From assembly GCF_013359775.1 (NCBI RefSeq), contig NZ_JABMCI010000071.1, positions 273,404 to 337,403 on the forward strand: DNA of 64,000 nucleotides, given 5' to 3'. The stretch comes from Cellulomonas humilata. Its GTDB lineage: Bacteria > Actinomycetota > Actinomycetes > Actinomycetales > Cellulomonadaceae. Positions within the stretch are counted from its first letter, which is position 1; every line of letters begins with the position of its first letter. This document shows, piece by piece, positions 8,795 to 16,607 of this stretch. The position numbers and the translations under genes were made by a program. The notes under the pieces were generated by a model. That model was not told where the DNA came from. It saw nothing but the letters and a program-made list of their open reading frames with translations, and did no database searches.

Positions 8795-9669
8795 CCGACG
8801 AGCCTCAGTCCCGGTGAGGTGGCCTCGACCTGCGGCGCGACGGTGGAACCGATCGGCAGGGTCAGGTCGAGCGCACGGGGCACGGCGGCGCTCCCCCGAC
8901 CGGTGCGGACCAGCCGGATCTCGTGCGTGCGCAGCCGCCCCTCACCCGCGTCGACCCCGGTCCACCGGCCCGACTCGACCGTGAGCACCACGCCGGCGCC
9001 CGGCCAGTCGGCGGTCGACAGCAGCACCGAGCCACGGTCCCGGGCACGGGCGGACAGCTTCCTGCGCTCCGCGTCCGTCAGGGCTGCCCCCGGCCCGACC
9101 ACCACCACGTCGACGCCGTCGAGCAGCGCGGACACGACGGTCGGCGCCTCGAGGCCCGGGTGCGGGATCACGGCCAGCCGGTCGAGCGACACCCCCGCCT
9201 GGGACGCGGCCAGCAGCCCGATGGTCGGCTGTCCGACGACGGCCGCCCACGCCCCGCCGGCGCACGCGTGGGCGAGCATGGCCAGCACCAGCGACGTCGA
9301 CCCCGTGACCACCGTGGTGCCGCCGCGGCGCAGCCCCTCGGGCAGGATCGGGGCCAGCGGCGGCGGGACCGCCATCGGGGGGCGCTCGCTGGTGATGATG
9401 CCGGCGGTGGGCTGCTCGACGGGGGTGACCGGCAGGTCGGGCACCAGGGCGACCACCGGCGTCACCGGCCCTTCCTCGCGGGAGATCTCACGGGAGATCT
9501 CGCGGGAGATCTCGCGGGAGACAGGAGCGACCGCGGAGGCCACCTCGCCGGGAGCCGTGAGACCCCCGAGCGGCAGGACGCTGCGCGCCCCGGTCCGCTG
9601 CTCGGCGCGCGCGAGGGCGGCCCGCGCGAGCAGGACCCGGTCCTCGCGCGACATGGTGCCGACGGACAT
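8791..9669 (-). CDS. imuA: ImuA-type RecA-fold SOS mutagenesis protein
   Basis: First gene of the SOS mutasome operon, 292 residues from ATG 9669. A degenerate RecA-like core is visible: VVTGSTSLVLAMLAHACAGG in the Walker A position and GVDVVVVGPGAAL in the Walker B position. The ATG at 9669 has a strong GGGGAGG six bases upstream. An earlier in-frame ATG at 9726 is rejected because it lies inside the LexA box. Near residues 49-66 a 12-bp tandem repeat encodes repeated ISRE units, which is unusual. By family, it supports ImuB and DnaE2 after DNA damage. Confidence 0.85.
   Translation of the reverse strand: MSVGTMSREDRVLLARAALARAEQRTGARSVLPLGGLTAPGEVASAVAPVSREISREISREISREEGPVTPVVALVPDLPVTPVEQPTAGIITSERPPMAVPPPLAPILPEGLRRGGTTVVTGSTSLVLAMLAHACAGGAWAAVVGQPTIGLLAASQAGVSLDRLAVIPHPGLEAPTVVSALLDGVDVVVVGPGAALTDAERRKLSARARDRGSVLLSTADWPGAGVVLTVESGRWTGVDAGEGRLRTHEIRLVRTGRGSAAVPRALDLTLPIGSTVAPQVEATSPGLRLVG
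9475..9522. repeat. Tandem 12-bp repeat (4 units) inside imuA
   Basis: Four copies of CTCGCGGGAGAT, with one substitution in copy 2 and one in copy 4, run head to tail. On the minus strand each copy encodes Ile-Ser-Arg-Glu. The array is in frame, so copy-number change by slippage would not break the gene. Confidence 0.95.
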
Positions 9670-9718
9670 GCGGACCTCCCCTCGATCGGCCGATGAGAGG
9701 GTGCTCTCGAGACCTTCA

Positions 9719-9734
9719 TCGAACATCTGTTCGA
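9719..9734. promoter_or_regulatory. LexA (SOS) box of imuA-imuB-dnaE2
   Basis: TCGAACATCTGTTCGA is a perfect match to the actinobacterial SOS box TCGAAC-N4-GTTCGA. It sits just downstream of the -10 box of the imuA promoter, about 50 bases before the imuA start, where LexA would block transcription until DNA damage. Confidence 0.93.
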
Positions 9735-9742
9735 AGTATCTC

Positions 9743-9772
9743 AGTACACGCTGACACTCCCGGCACTGTCAA
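9743..9772 (-). promoter_or_regulatory. Promoter of the imuA operon
   Basis: On the minus strand TTGACA (9767-9772) and TGTACT (9743-9748) are separated by 18 nt. The LexA box begins about 9 nt after the -10 element, covering the expected start site. Confidence 0.6.
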
Positions 9773-9872
9773 TCCGCGGCGAGCCGACCGGGTGACGTCG
9801 CAGGTCTCGGCTAGGTTCTCGTCGCCCGGCAGCGTCGCCGGCGTGGGACACCACCAGCACGGAGGGCACGTC

Positions 9873-10541
9873 ATGGGAGTCGTCGTCGGGATCTACCGCC
9901 TCGCGCTGGCGGCGGTCACGTTCCTCGCACTGTTCTGGGCGCCGAGCACCGGCGTGACGTTCGACCTCGAGGACTACGTCTACTTCACCAACCAGTCGAA
10001 CCTGCTGCTCGCCGTGGTGATGCTCTGGGGCGGCGTCGCCGTGCTCGCCCGGCGGGCCGAGCCGCCGCCGTGGCTGTTCGGCGCGGTGACGCTCTTCCTG
10101 CTCATCACCGGGCTCGTCTCCTACCTGATCCTCGACCCGGCCCCTCCGGGCGAGGAGGTCATCGCCCTCGGTCTCACCCACGACCAGCTGGTGCACCGCC
10201 TGACGCCGATCGCGACGTTCGTGCACTTCCTGCTCCTGGTCCCGCACCGCCGCCTGCGCATCCGCACCGCCGCGTACTGGCTGCTCTACCCGGTGGCGTA
10301 CTGCTCGTTCAGCACGGTCCGGGGGCTGCTGAGCCCGACCAGCGACTACCCGTACGGCTTCGTCGACGTCTCGGAGCTCGGATACGGCGGGCTGGTGCTC
10401 AACGTGCTGATCTACGGCGTCGGCTTCTTCGTGCTCGGCCTGGTGCTCGTCGGCCTCGACCGGCTCCTGCCCGCGCGGGCGATCGTCGGCCGACGCGAAC
10501 CCGAGCCGACCCCGCGCGCGTCGCTGGTCCCCGCGGAATGA
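9873..10541 (+). CDS. Pr6Pr family membrane protein
   Basis: A 222-residue integral membrane protein with about six helices, resembling the Pr6Pr family of actinobacterial and fungal membrane proteins with no known reaction. Typical features are an early YFTNQSNLLLAVVMLWGG segment (near residue 36), an HDQLVHRLTPI stretch with conserved histidines in the middle, and PYGFVDVSELGYGG before the last helix. GGAGGG ten bases before ATG 9873 fixes the start; the longer in-frame extension back to 9693 has no coding character and crosses the imuA promoter. It is followed by the YbhB-like gene after 7 bases. Confidence 0.75.
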   Translation: MGVVVGIYRLALAAVTFLALFWAPSTGVTFDLEDYVYFTNQSNLLLAVVMLWGGVAVLARRAEPPPWLFGAVTLFLLITGLVSYLILDPAPPGEEVIALGLTHDQLVHRLTPIATFVHFLLLVPHRRLRIRTAAYWLLYPVAYCSFSTVRGLLSPTSDYPYGFVDVSELGYGGLVLNVLIYGVGFFVLGLVLVGLDRLLPARAIVGRREPEPTPRASLVPAE

Positions 10542-10548
10542 TGTCGCC

Positions 10549-11073
10549 ATGTCCGTGAACCTCACCCGTCCCGTCGCCCCCGACCCGTACTCGCTGCTCC
10601 CGGCCGTCCCCGACTTCACGCTGACCAGCGACGACGTCGGCCCCGGCGAGCGCCTGCCGGACGTCCACACGAACACCGACGCCGGCAGCAACGTCTCGCC
10701 GCAGCTGTCCTGGGAAGGCTTCCCCGAGGCCACGCGGTCGTTCCTGATCAGCTGCTTCGACCCGGACGCGCCCGGCCCCGCCGGCTGGTGGCACTGGACC
10801 GTCGTCGACGTCCCGGTCACCACCACGTCGCTGGCCGCGGGTGCGGACCTGCCCGCCGGGGCGTTCGCGCTGCGCGGCGACGACGGGCAGGCCCGCTACG
10901 TCGGCGCCGCTCCCCCGCCCGGGGACCAGGCGCACCGCTACTTCTTCGTCGTGCACGCCCTCGACGTGCCGTCCCTCGGGCTCGGCCCGGACGCGATGCC
11001 GGGCGCCGCGAACACCGCCGTCACCTTCCACACGCTCGCGCGGGCGGTCCTCGTCGGGACCTACCAGCGGTGA
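10549..11073 (+). CDS. YbhB/YbcL family Raf-kinase-inhibitor-like protein
   Basis: Soluble 174-residue PEBP-fold protein. The two ligand-pocket motifs are present: CFDPDAPGPAGWWHW (near residue 69) and QAHRYFFVVHALD (near residue 127). The fold binds phosphate-like anions; the role in bacteria is unclear. It starts 7 bases after the Pr6Pr gene and its stop overlaps the next start (GTGA), so the three genes 9873-11636 look like one transcript. Confidence 0.88.
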   Translation: MSVNLTRPVAPDPYSLLPAVPDFTLTSDDVGPGERLPDVHTNTDAGSNVSPQLSWEGFPEATRSFLISCFDPDAPGPAGWWHWTVVDVPVTTTSLAAGADLPAGAFALRGDDGQARYVGAAPPPGDQAHRYFFVVHALDVPSLGLGPDAMPGAANTAVTFHTLARAVLVGTYQR

Positions 11074-11636
11074 CGCTCGGCACGCTGACCTGGGTGCGCG
11101 CTCTCGACCGCCCTGACCTGCTCGCTGTCCCCACGCTCGCCGCGATCGAGGCGTGGGCCGCGATCGACCCGACCGTGGCCGAGGCGGTGCTCGTCACGGA
11201 GATCGACCCCGACCTCGCGGACACCGCCGCGCTGACCGAGGCCTACCGGCTGCCGCCTGCCGCATCGGCCAACTGCGTGCTCGTCGCCGGTCGGCGCGAG
11301 GGCGAGGAGCGGGTGGCCGCAGCCGTCGTCCGGGCGACCACCCGCGCGGACGTGAACTCCACCGTCAAGCGGCTGCTCGACGTCCGCAAGGCGTCCTTCC
11401 TGCCCATGGACCGCGCGGTCGAGGAGTCGGGCATGGAGTACGGCGGCATCACCCCGCTCGGGCTCCCCGCCCGCTACCGGGTGCTGGTGGACGGTCGCGT
11501 GGCCGTGGACGACCCCGACGCCGGGCCGACGGTGATCATCGGCAGCGGGATGCGCCGGTCGAAGCTCGCGCTGCCCGGGGCGCTCCTGGCCCGGGCGCCC
11601 GGCGTGGGCGTCATCGAGGGTCTCGCGCTCGCATAA
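11070..11636 (+). CDS. YbaK/EbsC-type aminoacyl-tRNA deacylase-like protein
   Basis: A 188-residue protein with the YbaK fold, a family that hydrolyses mischarged aminoacyl-tRNA. Support comes from the central NCVLVAGRREGEERV strand region, the RADVNSTVKRLLDVRKASFLP helix-strand segment and the late YGGITPLGLP motif, which matches the GG(V/I)xPxG signature of the family. The GTG start at 11070 overlaps the stop of the preceding gene. The N-terminal 70 residues are less conserved. Substrate tRNA is unknown. Confidence 0.8.
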   Translation: MTLGTLTWVRALDRPDLLAVPTLAAIEAWAAIDPTVAEAVLVTEIDPDLADTAALTEAYRLPPAASANCVLVAGRREGEERVAAAVVRATTRADVNSTVKRLLDVRKASFLPMDRAVEESGMEYGGITPLGLPARYRVLVDGRVAVDDPDAGPTVIIGSGMRRSKLALPGALLARAPGVGVIEGLALA

Positions 11637-11668
11637 ACTTTCTTCGAGTAGCATCGGAGGCAAGTTTA
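11634..11668. promoter_or_regulatory. Inverted repeat upstream of the Fic gene
   Basis: TAAACTT (11634-11640) and AAGTTTA (11662-11668) are perfect inverted arms separated by 21 bases (two helical turns), in an A/T-rich patch directly before the Fic start at 11686. It could be an operator for a dimer, possibly the Fic protein itself, which has a winged-helix end. Confidence 0.5.
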
Positions 11669-11685
11669 CGAGCGGGGAGGTGGGC

Positions 11686-12981
11686 ATGGGCAGCTACGTC
11701 ACACAGCAGTGGACGCCGCGCGCCACCGACGGCGTCCCGCGCCGGTTCACCCGCTCGGGCAGCTACCAGGCGTTCGTCCCCGACTCGCTGCTCGACCACG
11801 ACCTGCCGCTCGACCCGGGCGTCACCATGCTCCTGGACGAGGCGGAGAGCCGCGCCCGGGAGGCCGCCGACCTGGCCGCGCACGCGGGCCTCGGGCAGAT
11901 CGGCGACCTGCTCGTGCGCTCGGAAGCGGCCGCGTCCTCGCTGATCGAGGGGTACGAGCCGACGCCCCGAGCGGTCGCCGTCGCGGACTTCGTGGCACGC
12001 GGCCGCGAGTCCGCCGTCACCGTCGCCCGCACCCTGCACGCGGTGCGGGAGTCGGTGGAGCGTGCGCTGGACCCGGACGTCTCCCTCGTGTGGGACGTCG
12101 TGGAGCTCCAGCGGCTCATCGCACCGCGGCATGCGGGGGTGCGCACCGAGCCCGTCTGGATCGGCGGCCGGACCCCGCTCGAGGCGCACTACAACGCCCC
12201 GCCGCACGAGCTCGTGCCGGGGCTGCTCGACGACCTCGACGCGTACGTAGCCTCCCGCCGGCACCGCCCGGTGCTTGCCGCCGCCCTCGCGCACGCCCAG
12301 CTGGAGACCATCCACCCGTTCGCCGACGGCAACGGCCGCGCCGGCCGGGTCCTCATCGGGACCGTCCTGGCCCGCTACGGCGTCGCGCCACAGATCACTC
12401 TGCCCGTCAGCACCGCCCTCTTCCGGGACCGCGAGCGCTACTACGCCGCCCTGGACACCTACCGCCGCGGGGACCAGGGCGTCGCGATCGTGACGGTCGT
12501 CGCGGAGGCGGTCGTCGCGGCGGCCGCCGACGCGCTCGCGCTCTCCGGCCAGGTGACGGACTGGCAGAGCCGGCAGACCGACACCCTCGACGCCTACCTG
12601 CGGGACCGCTCGCCGACCGGGCGCGTCCGCCGCGGCGTCGCGCACCGGGTGGTCGCCGACCTCCCCACGCATCCCGTCCTCGATGCGGCGTCCGTGGCCG
12701 CGCGGTACGAGATCACGACGGTCGCGGCTCGGAACGCCCTCGACTCGCTGGCCGGCGCGGGGGTGCTCCGCACGGACCGGAAGGCGGACCGCACCCGCAC
12801 GGTCTACGTGGCCACCGAGCTGCTGGAGCTCGTCGCGGAGCCGGGCACGCCCGAGGCCGAGGGCGTCGAGGTCGCCGTCGCACCGGTCGCACCGGGGCCG
12901 GAGACCGCGTGCGGCGCCTGGCTCCCCCGCGCCGGTCGCGCCTGCCGCCTGCCCCGCGGCCATCGGGGCCAGCACCGCTGA
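11686..12981 (+). CDS. Fic family protein with N-terminal inhibitory helix and winged-helix end
   Basis: A putative AMP-transferase (or related nucleotidyl/phosphocholine transferase) of 431 residues that modifies a target protein hydroxyl. The Fic signature HPFADGNGRAGR is intact (His210 to Arg221). The inhibitory motif (S/T)xxxE(G/N) is present as Ser84-Glu88-Gly89, marking a class II Fic that blocks its own ATP pocket. Residues about 315-395 look like a winged helix-turn-helix (VAARYEITTVAARNALDSL). The tail carries C-x11-C-x5-H-x4-H and may bind zinc. GGGGAGG before ATG 11686 supports the start. An upstream inverted repeat suggests autoregulation. Confidence 0.9.
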   Translation: MGSYVTQQWTPRATDGVPRRFTRSGSYQAFVPDSLLDHDLPLDPGVTMLLDEAESRAREAADLAAHAGLGQIGDLLVRSEAAASSLIEGYEPTPRAVAVADFVARGRESAVTVARTLHAVRESVERALDPDVSLVWDVVELQRLIAPRHAGVRTEPVWIGGRTPLEAHYNAPPHELVPGLLDDLDAYVASRRHRPVLAAALAHAQLETIHPFADGNGRAGRVLIGTVLARYGVAPQITLPVSTALFRDRERYYAALDTYRRGDQGVAIVTVVAEAVVAAAADALALSGQVTDWQSRQTDTLDAYLRDRSPTGRVRRGVAHRVVADLPTHPVLDAASVAARYEITTVAARNALDSLAGAGVLRTDRKADRTRTVYVATELLELVAEPGTPEAEGVEVAVAPVAPGPETACGAWLPRAGRACRLPRGHRGQHR

Positions 12982-12997
12982 CGTCAGTGCCTCTCGC

Positions 12998-13003
12998 TAG
13001 GGT
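12998..13003 (+). promoter_or_regulatory. -10 box of a leaderless transcript (13011)
   Basis: TAGGGT ends 7 nt before the ATG at 13011, so transcription should begin at or next to the start codon. No Shine-Dalgarno is present. Confidence 0.5.
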
Positions 13004-13010
13004 GCGCGGC

Positions 13011-13943
13011 ATGAGCCGGACGACCCACCGCGTCATCAGGGACAGGGCGGTGTGCCGCGCGCACGGGATCGCGGGCGTGCTGGTCCGGCCCGCCGCCGGT
13101 GCCGACACCGCCGTCGTGGTCATCGGCGGGTCCGAGGGCGGGATGCACGAGCGGGACGCCGTCGCGCTCGCGGAGGAAGGGTTCGCCGCGCTCGCCCTCG
13201 CCTACTTCGGGGCGGCCGGCGTCCCGCGGATGCTCCTCGACGTGCCCCTCGAGTACTTCAGTCGGGCGATCGACCTGCTCGAGGCGCAGGGGTTCGCACC
13301 CGGCTCGATCGGCCTGCTCGGCGGCTCCCGCGGCGGCGAGGCGGCGCTGCTGGTGGGCAGCCGCGACGAGCGCGTGGGGTCGGTGGTCAGCGTGGTCGGC
13401 AGCGGGGTCGTCACCGCCGGCATCGACTACGACGTGGGCCGGCTGGACCGGATCCTGCGGTCGTCCGGACCGGCGTGGACCGTGGACGGCGAGCCGCTGC
13501 CGTTCCTGCCGTACGCGGTCACGCAGGAGTTCCAGGAGGCGATCGAGCGCCACGACCCGATCGCGCTGCGCGACGGGTTCGCCCCGCTGCCGACCGACTC
13601 CGGCGAGCTGGAGCGCGTGAGCATCCCGGTCGAGCGCATCCGCGGCGGCGTCCTGCTGGTGGCCGCCGGCGACGACCAGATGTGGGACTCCCCGGCGTAC
13701 CACCAGGTCGCCGCCGACCGCCTGGCCGATCACCCGTTCCCCTGGGCGAACGTCGTCCTTGACAGCGTCGGGCACCTGATCGCCGGGCCACCCGGCCACA
13801 TCGCGACCAGCCAAGGCCCCGGTCCGGGCGTCACGTTCCGGTTCGGCGGCGACCCGGTCCTCACAGCCCACGCCCGCCGAGAGACGTGGGCGCGGACCAT
13901 GGGCTTCCTGCGCTACACGCTCCCGCGTGACGATCCTGCGTGA
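13011..13943 (+). CDS. Acyl-CoA thioester hydrolase/BAAT C-terminal-like alpha/beta hydrolase
   Basis: A 310-residue cytoplasmic alpha/beta hydrolase of the BAAT C-terminal family (acyl-CoA thioesterases or acyltransferases). The nucleophile elbow GGSRGGEAALL lies near residue 105, the acid in LLVAAGDDQMW near 220, and the histidine in LDSVGHLIAGPPG near 256, giving a complete Ser-Asp-His triad. The early VVVIGGSEGG forms the oxyanion-loop strand. It lacks the N-terminal immunoglobulin-like domain of mammalian BAAT. It is preceded by a -10 box 7 nt away and no Shine-Dalgarno, so it is probably leaderless. Substrate unknown. Confidence 0.8.
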   Translation: MSRTTHRVIRDRAVCRAHGIAGVLVRPAAGADTAVVVIGGSEGGMHERDAVALAEEGFAALALAYFGAAGVPRMLLDVPLEYFSRAIDLLEAQGFAPGSIGLLGGSRGGEAALLVGSRDERVGSVVSVVGSGVVTAGIDYDVGRLDRILRSSGPAWTVDGEPLPFLPYAVTQEFQEAIERHDPIALRDGFAPLPTDSGELERVSIPVERIRGGVLLVAAGDDQMWDSPAYHQVAADRLADHPFPWANVVLDSVGHLIAGPPGHIATSQGPGPGVTFRFGGDPVLTAHARRETWARTMGFLRYTLPRDDPA

Positions 13944-14000
13944 ACGCGGTCAGCCGTTCTGCCCACATCAGCCGGCCAACTCTGGGACCGTCTTCGCGTG

Positions 14001-14495
14001 ATGGCAGAGGAGCGGTTCTGGGCACTGATCGACGAGCTCGGCGGGGTCGCCGACGACCGCGGCCGGCACCGCCTGTGGCTCGCGCTCCGCCGACTCGAGG
14101 ACGGGAACGAGGTCCTGGCGTTCCACGACCGCTTCTCCGAGGTCCTCCACCGATTGGACCTTCGCTCGATCGCGACGCAGAGGTGGCGGGCCAGCGACCA
14201 ACCGTGGTGGCTCCCGAGGGTTCCCGGCATCAGCGCCGACGGCTTCCTCTACGCACGCTGCGCGGCGGTCGCGGAGGGCCGGACGACGGTCGAGGCGATC
14301 CTCGCGGAGCATTCGGCGTTCCGACGTCGCTGGGAGCTGGCGGAAGAGCTGCTGACGGTCGCGCCGGAGGCGTACGAAGCGACGACCAAGCGCCCCTTCC
14401 CCTGGGACCGTGACGCTCCCTACAGCTACGAGACCGGGTCGAACGAGCTCGGCGGGTGGCGGCGCCGTGCGCTGCCACCCGGCAATCCTCAGTGA
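14001..14495 (+). CDS. DUF4240 domain protein
   Basis: A 164-residue soluble protein whose opening (EERFWALIDELGG) and aromatic-rich core resemble the DUF4240 family, a group of unknown function common in actinobacteria. ATG 14001 follows an adjacent in-frame GTG at 13998; either could serve and no good Shine-Dalgarno is seen. It is convergent with the SpoU methyltransferase, with 19 bases between stops. Nothing in the neighbours hints at its role. Confidence 0.7.
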   Translation: MAEERFWALIDELGGVADDRGRHRLWLALRRLEDGNEVLAFHDRFSEVLHRLDLRSIATQRWRASDQPWWLPRVPGISADGFLYARCAAVAEGRTTVEAILAEHSAFRRRWELAEELLTVAPEAYEATTKRPFPWDRDAPYSYETGSNELGGWRRRALPPGNPQ

Positions 14496-14514
14496 TGCGC
14501 CTGGGGAGGCGGCT

Positions 14515-15342
14515 TCACTGCACCCGGGTCGCCCAGAACGCGACCGCGGCGGCCGCGGCGACGTTGAGCGAGTCCACGCCGCCAGCCATCGGGATCCGCA
14601 CCACCAGGTCGGACTCGGCGACGGTCACCGGCTTGAGCCCGTGCCCCTCGGCCCCGAGCACGAGAGCGAGCCGCTCGGGCGGGTCGGCCACCAGGGCGTC
14701 GAGGGTGATCGCGTCGTCCGACAGCGCCATCGCCGCGGTGACGAACCCGGCCTCGCGCAGCACGGCGATGCCCTCGGGCCAGGGGTCGATCCGCGTCCAC
14801 GGCACCTGGAACACGGTCCCCATCGACACGCGGACGGACCGACGGTACAGCGGGTCGGCGCAGCGCGGGGTGACCAGCACGGCGTCCACGCCGAGCGCCG
14901 CGGCGGACCGGAAGGCGGCGCCGACGTTGGTGTGGTCGACGATGTCCTCGAGCACCGCAACCCGACGCGCGCCGACCAGCAGCTCCGAGACGGGCGCGAG
15001 CGGCGGCCGGTGCATCGCGGCGAGCGCCCCGCGGTGGACGTGGAACCCGGTGATCGCCTCGAGCACGGGCTCCTCGGCCACGTACACGGGGACGACCACG
15101 TCGTCGGCCGGCAGGCTCGCCAGCAGCCGCTCCAGGTCCGGCAGCCACCGCGGGGACAGCAGGACCGACCGCGGCCGGTGCCCGGCGGCGAGCGCGCGAC
15201 CGAGGACCGTGGAGCTCTCGGCGATGTAGAGGCCCTTGGCGGGCTCCTGCCGCGAGCGCAGCGCGACGTCGGTCAGGGAGACGTAGTCGGCGAGGCGCTC
15301 GTCGGCGGGGTCGGTGACGGGCTGGACGGAGGCGACGGGCAC
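14515..15342 (-). CDS. TrmH/SpoU family RNA 2'-O-methyltransferase
   Basis: Transfers a methyl group from S-adenosylmethionine to a ribose 2'-OH in tRNA or rRNA. The 275-residue protein has an N-terminal substrate-binding domain (residues 1-110) and the SpoU knot: motif 2 LALVLGAEGHGL and motif 3 VRIPMAGGVDSLNVAAAAAV are intact. The GTG start at 15342 has GGAAGG eight bases upstream and follows the xylanase stop by 4 bases; longer starts would overlap the xylanase gene heavily. Its place behind a xylanase is probably incidental read-through. The exact RNA target is not evident. Confidence 0.88.
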   Translation of the reverse strand: MPVASVQPVTDPADERLADYVSLTDVALRSRQEPAKGLYIAESSTVLGRALAAGHRPRSVLLSPRWLPDLERLLASLPADDVVVPVYVAEEPVLEAITGFHVHRGALAAMHRPPLAPVSELLVGARRVAVLEDIVDHTNVGAAFRSAAALGVDAVLVTPRCADPLYRRSVRVSMGTVFQVPWTRIDPWPEGIAVLREAGFVTAAMALSDDAITLDALVADPPERLALVLGAEGHGLKPVTVAESDLVVRIPMAGGVDSLNVAAAAAVAFWATRVQ

Positions 15343-15346
15343 GGGC

Positions 15347-16573
15347 TCATCCTTCCAGCCGGACGACGACCTCCCCGTCGCGCTCCAGCGAGAACGCCGT
15401 CCCGTCGACGGTGTAGGTGCCGAGGAACCCACTCACCGGCACGCGTCCCGTCGAGGAGGTCCGCAGTGTCGTCGGCGCCAGCCACCACTCGTCCTTCACC
15501 AGCCGACGCAGCGCGTCGTACGCGGGCTTGGGCGTGCCGTCGGCCCGTACCAGCCCGCCGGGTGCGCCCAGCCACGCGCCCTCGTCGGTGATCCCCCAGT
15601 ACGTCGCGGCCTGCACCGCCGGGTGCCCGACCAGGGTGCGGTAGTGCCGCTCGATCTCGTCCGCCTGCCGCGCCTCGGCGTCGGGCGTCGACGGCCACGA
15701 CGCGACCTGGTGGTCGTTGAGGTCCTCGATGTGCGCGGGCATGAGCTCGCCCGACAGCAACGTGGTCTCGGTCAGGTGCAGCGGGAGCCCGAAGCGCGCG
15801 AACCGGTCCAGGATCGCCAGCGTCTTCCCCTCACCCCAGTAGCCCTGGTGCATGTGGCTCTGGAGCCCGATCGCGTCGACCTGGATGCCCGCCTCGAGCA
15901 CCCCCTCGATGAGGCACTCGTACGCGGTGGACATGTCGAAGTCGTTCAGCAGCAGGGTGGCCGACGGGTTGGTCTGGCGGGCGGCGTCGAACGCCAGCCG
16001 GATGGTGGGGATGCGTCCGCGGTCCCAGGCCAGCCGGGTCAGCCCGTTGGGCTCCTTGTCGAACACCGGCATGATCACGACCTCGTTGATCACGTCCCAG
16101 GTGTCGATCACCCCGGCGAAGTCCGCGACCTCCCGGCGGATCCGGGCGTCCTGGGCGTCGGCGATCTCGTCCGTCGTCAGGTCCAGCAGCCACGGTGCGC
16201 CGACCGTGTGCCAGGCCAGCGGGTGCCCCTTGACGACGACGCCGCGGTCGGCGAACCAGCGTGCCGCGGTGAGCAGCCGTGCGGTGTCCGGCCGGCCGCG
16301 CACCGGCTCGAAGCCGCCCCAGTAGAACGGGAGCGTCGCGGCGTTGAACACGTCGAGCCAGAGGTCGGCGAGGGCGCCCGCGGAACCGGCCGACGACGTC
16401 TCCGAGGCGTCGCCCTCACCGTTGGCCGGCCCGACGAAGTCGAACCCGATGTTGCCGAACAGGAACGCGTGCCGTTCCTGGGCGACCACGACGTCGGTGT
16501 CGGCGAGCGGGTGGCCGGCGCTGTCGAGGACGGTGACGACGACGTCGGCGCGCCGGTGGCTGAGCGTGGGCAT
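15347..16573 (-). CDS. GH10 endo-1,4-beta-xylanase without signal peptide
   Basis: Glycoside hydrolase family 10 enzyme, 408 residues, cleaving xylan or xylo-oligosaccharides with retention. Catalytic residues are Glu164 (acid/base, in DTWDVINE) and Glu269 (nucleophile, in LHLTETT). Other GH10 marks are KGHPLAWH (115-122), LLNDFD (208-213) and LQSHMH (237-242). An N-terminal beta segment (residues 9-33, ADVVVTVLDSAGHPL) precedes the barrel. There is no signal peptide, so the enzyme is probably cytoplasmic and acts on imported oligomers. A perfect LacI-type palindrome ends 18 bases before the start. The MFS gene lies just upstream. Confidence 0.92.
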   Translation of the reverse strand: MPTLSHRRADVVVTVLDSAGHPLADTDVVVAQERHAFLFGNIGFDFVGPANGEGDASETSSAGSAGALADLWLDVFNAATLPFYWGGFEPVRGRPDTARLLTAARWFADRGVVVKGHPLAWHTVGAPWLLDLTTDEIADAQDARIRREVADFAGVIDTWDVINEVVIMPVFDKEPNGLTRLAWDRGRIPTIRLAFDAARQTNPSATLLLNDFDMSTAYECLIEGVLEAGIQVDAIGLQSHMHQGYWGEGKTLAILDRFARFGLPLHLTETTLLSGELMPAHIEDLNDHQVASWPSTPDAEARQADEIERHYRTLVGHPAVQAATYWGITDEGAWLGAPGGLVRADGTPKPAYDALRRLVKDEWWLAPTTLRTSSTGRVPVSGFLGTYTVDGTAFSLERDGEVVVRLEG

Positions 16574-16591
16574 GGGCCCAGCGTGCCATGC

Positions 16592-16607
16592 TCGATAACG
16601 TTATCGA
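16592..16607. promoter_or_regulatory. LacI-family-type operator palindrome
   Basis: TCGATAACGTTATCGA is a perfect 16-bp palindrome with the central CG expected of LacI-family operators. It covers the last codons and stop of the MFS gene and lies 18 bases before the GH10 start, overlapping any promoter there. No LacI-type gene is in the window. Confidence 0.65.

Noticed and set aside
9670..9726. Longer imuA start at ATG 9726
   Set aside because: That ATG lies in the LexA box and has no Shine-Dalgarno; ATG 9669 has GGGGAGG six bases upstream.
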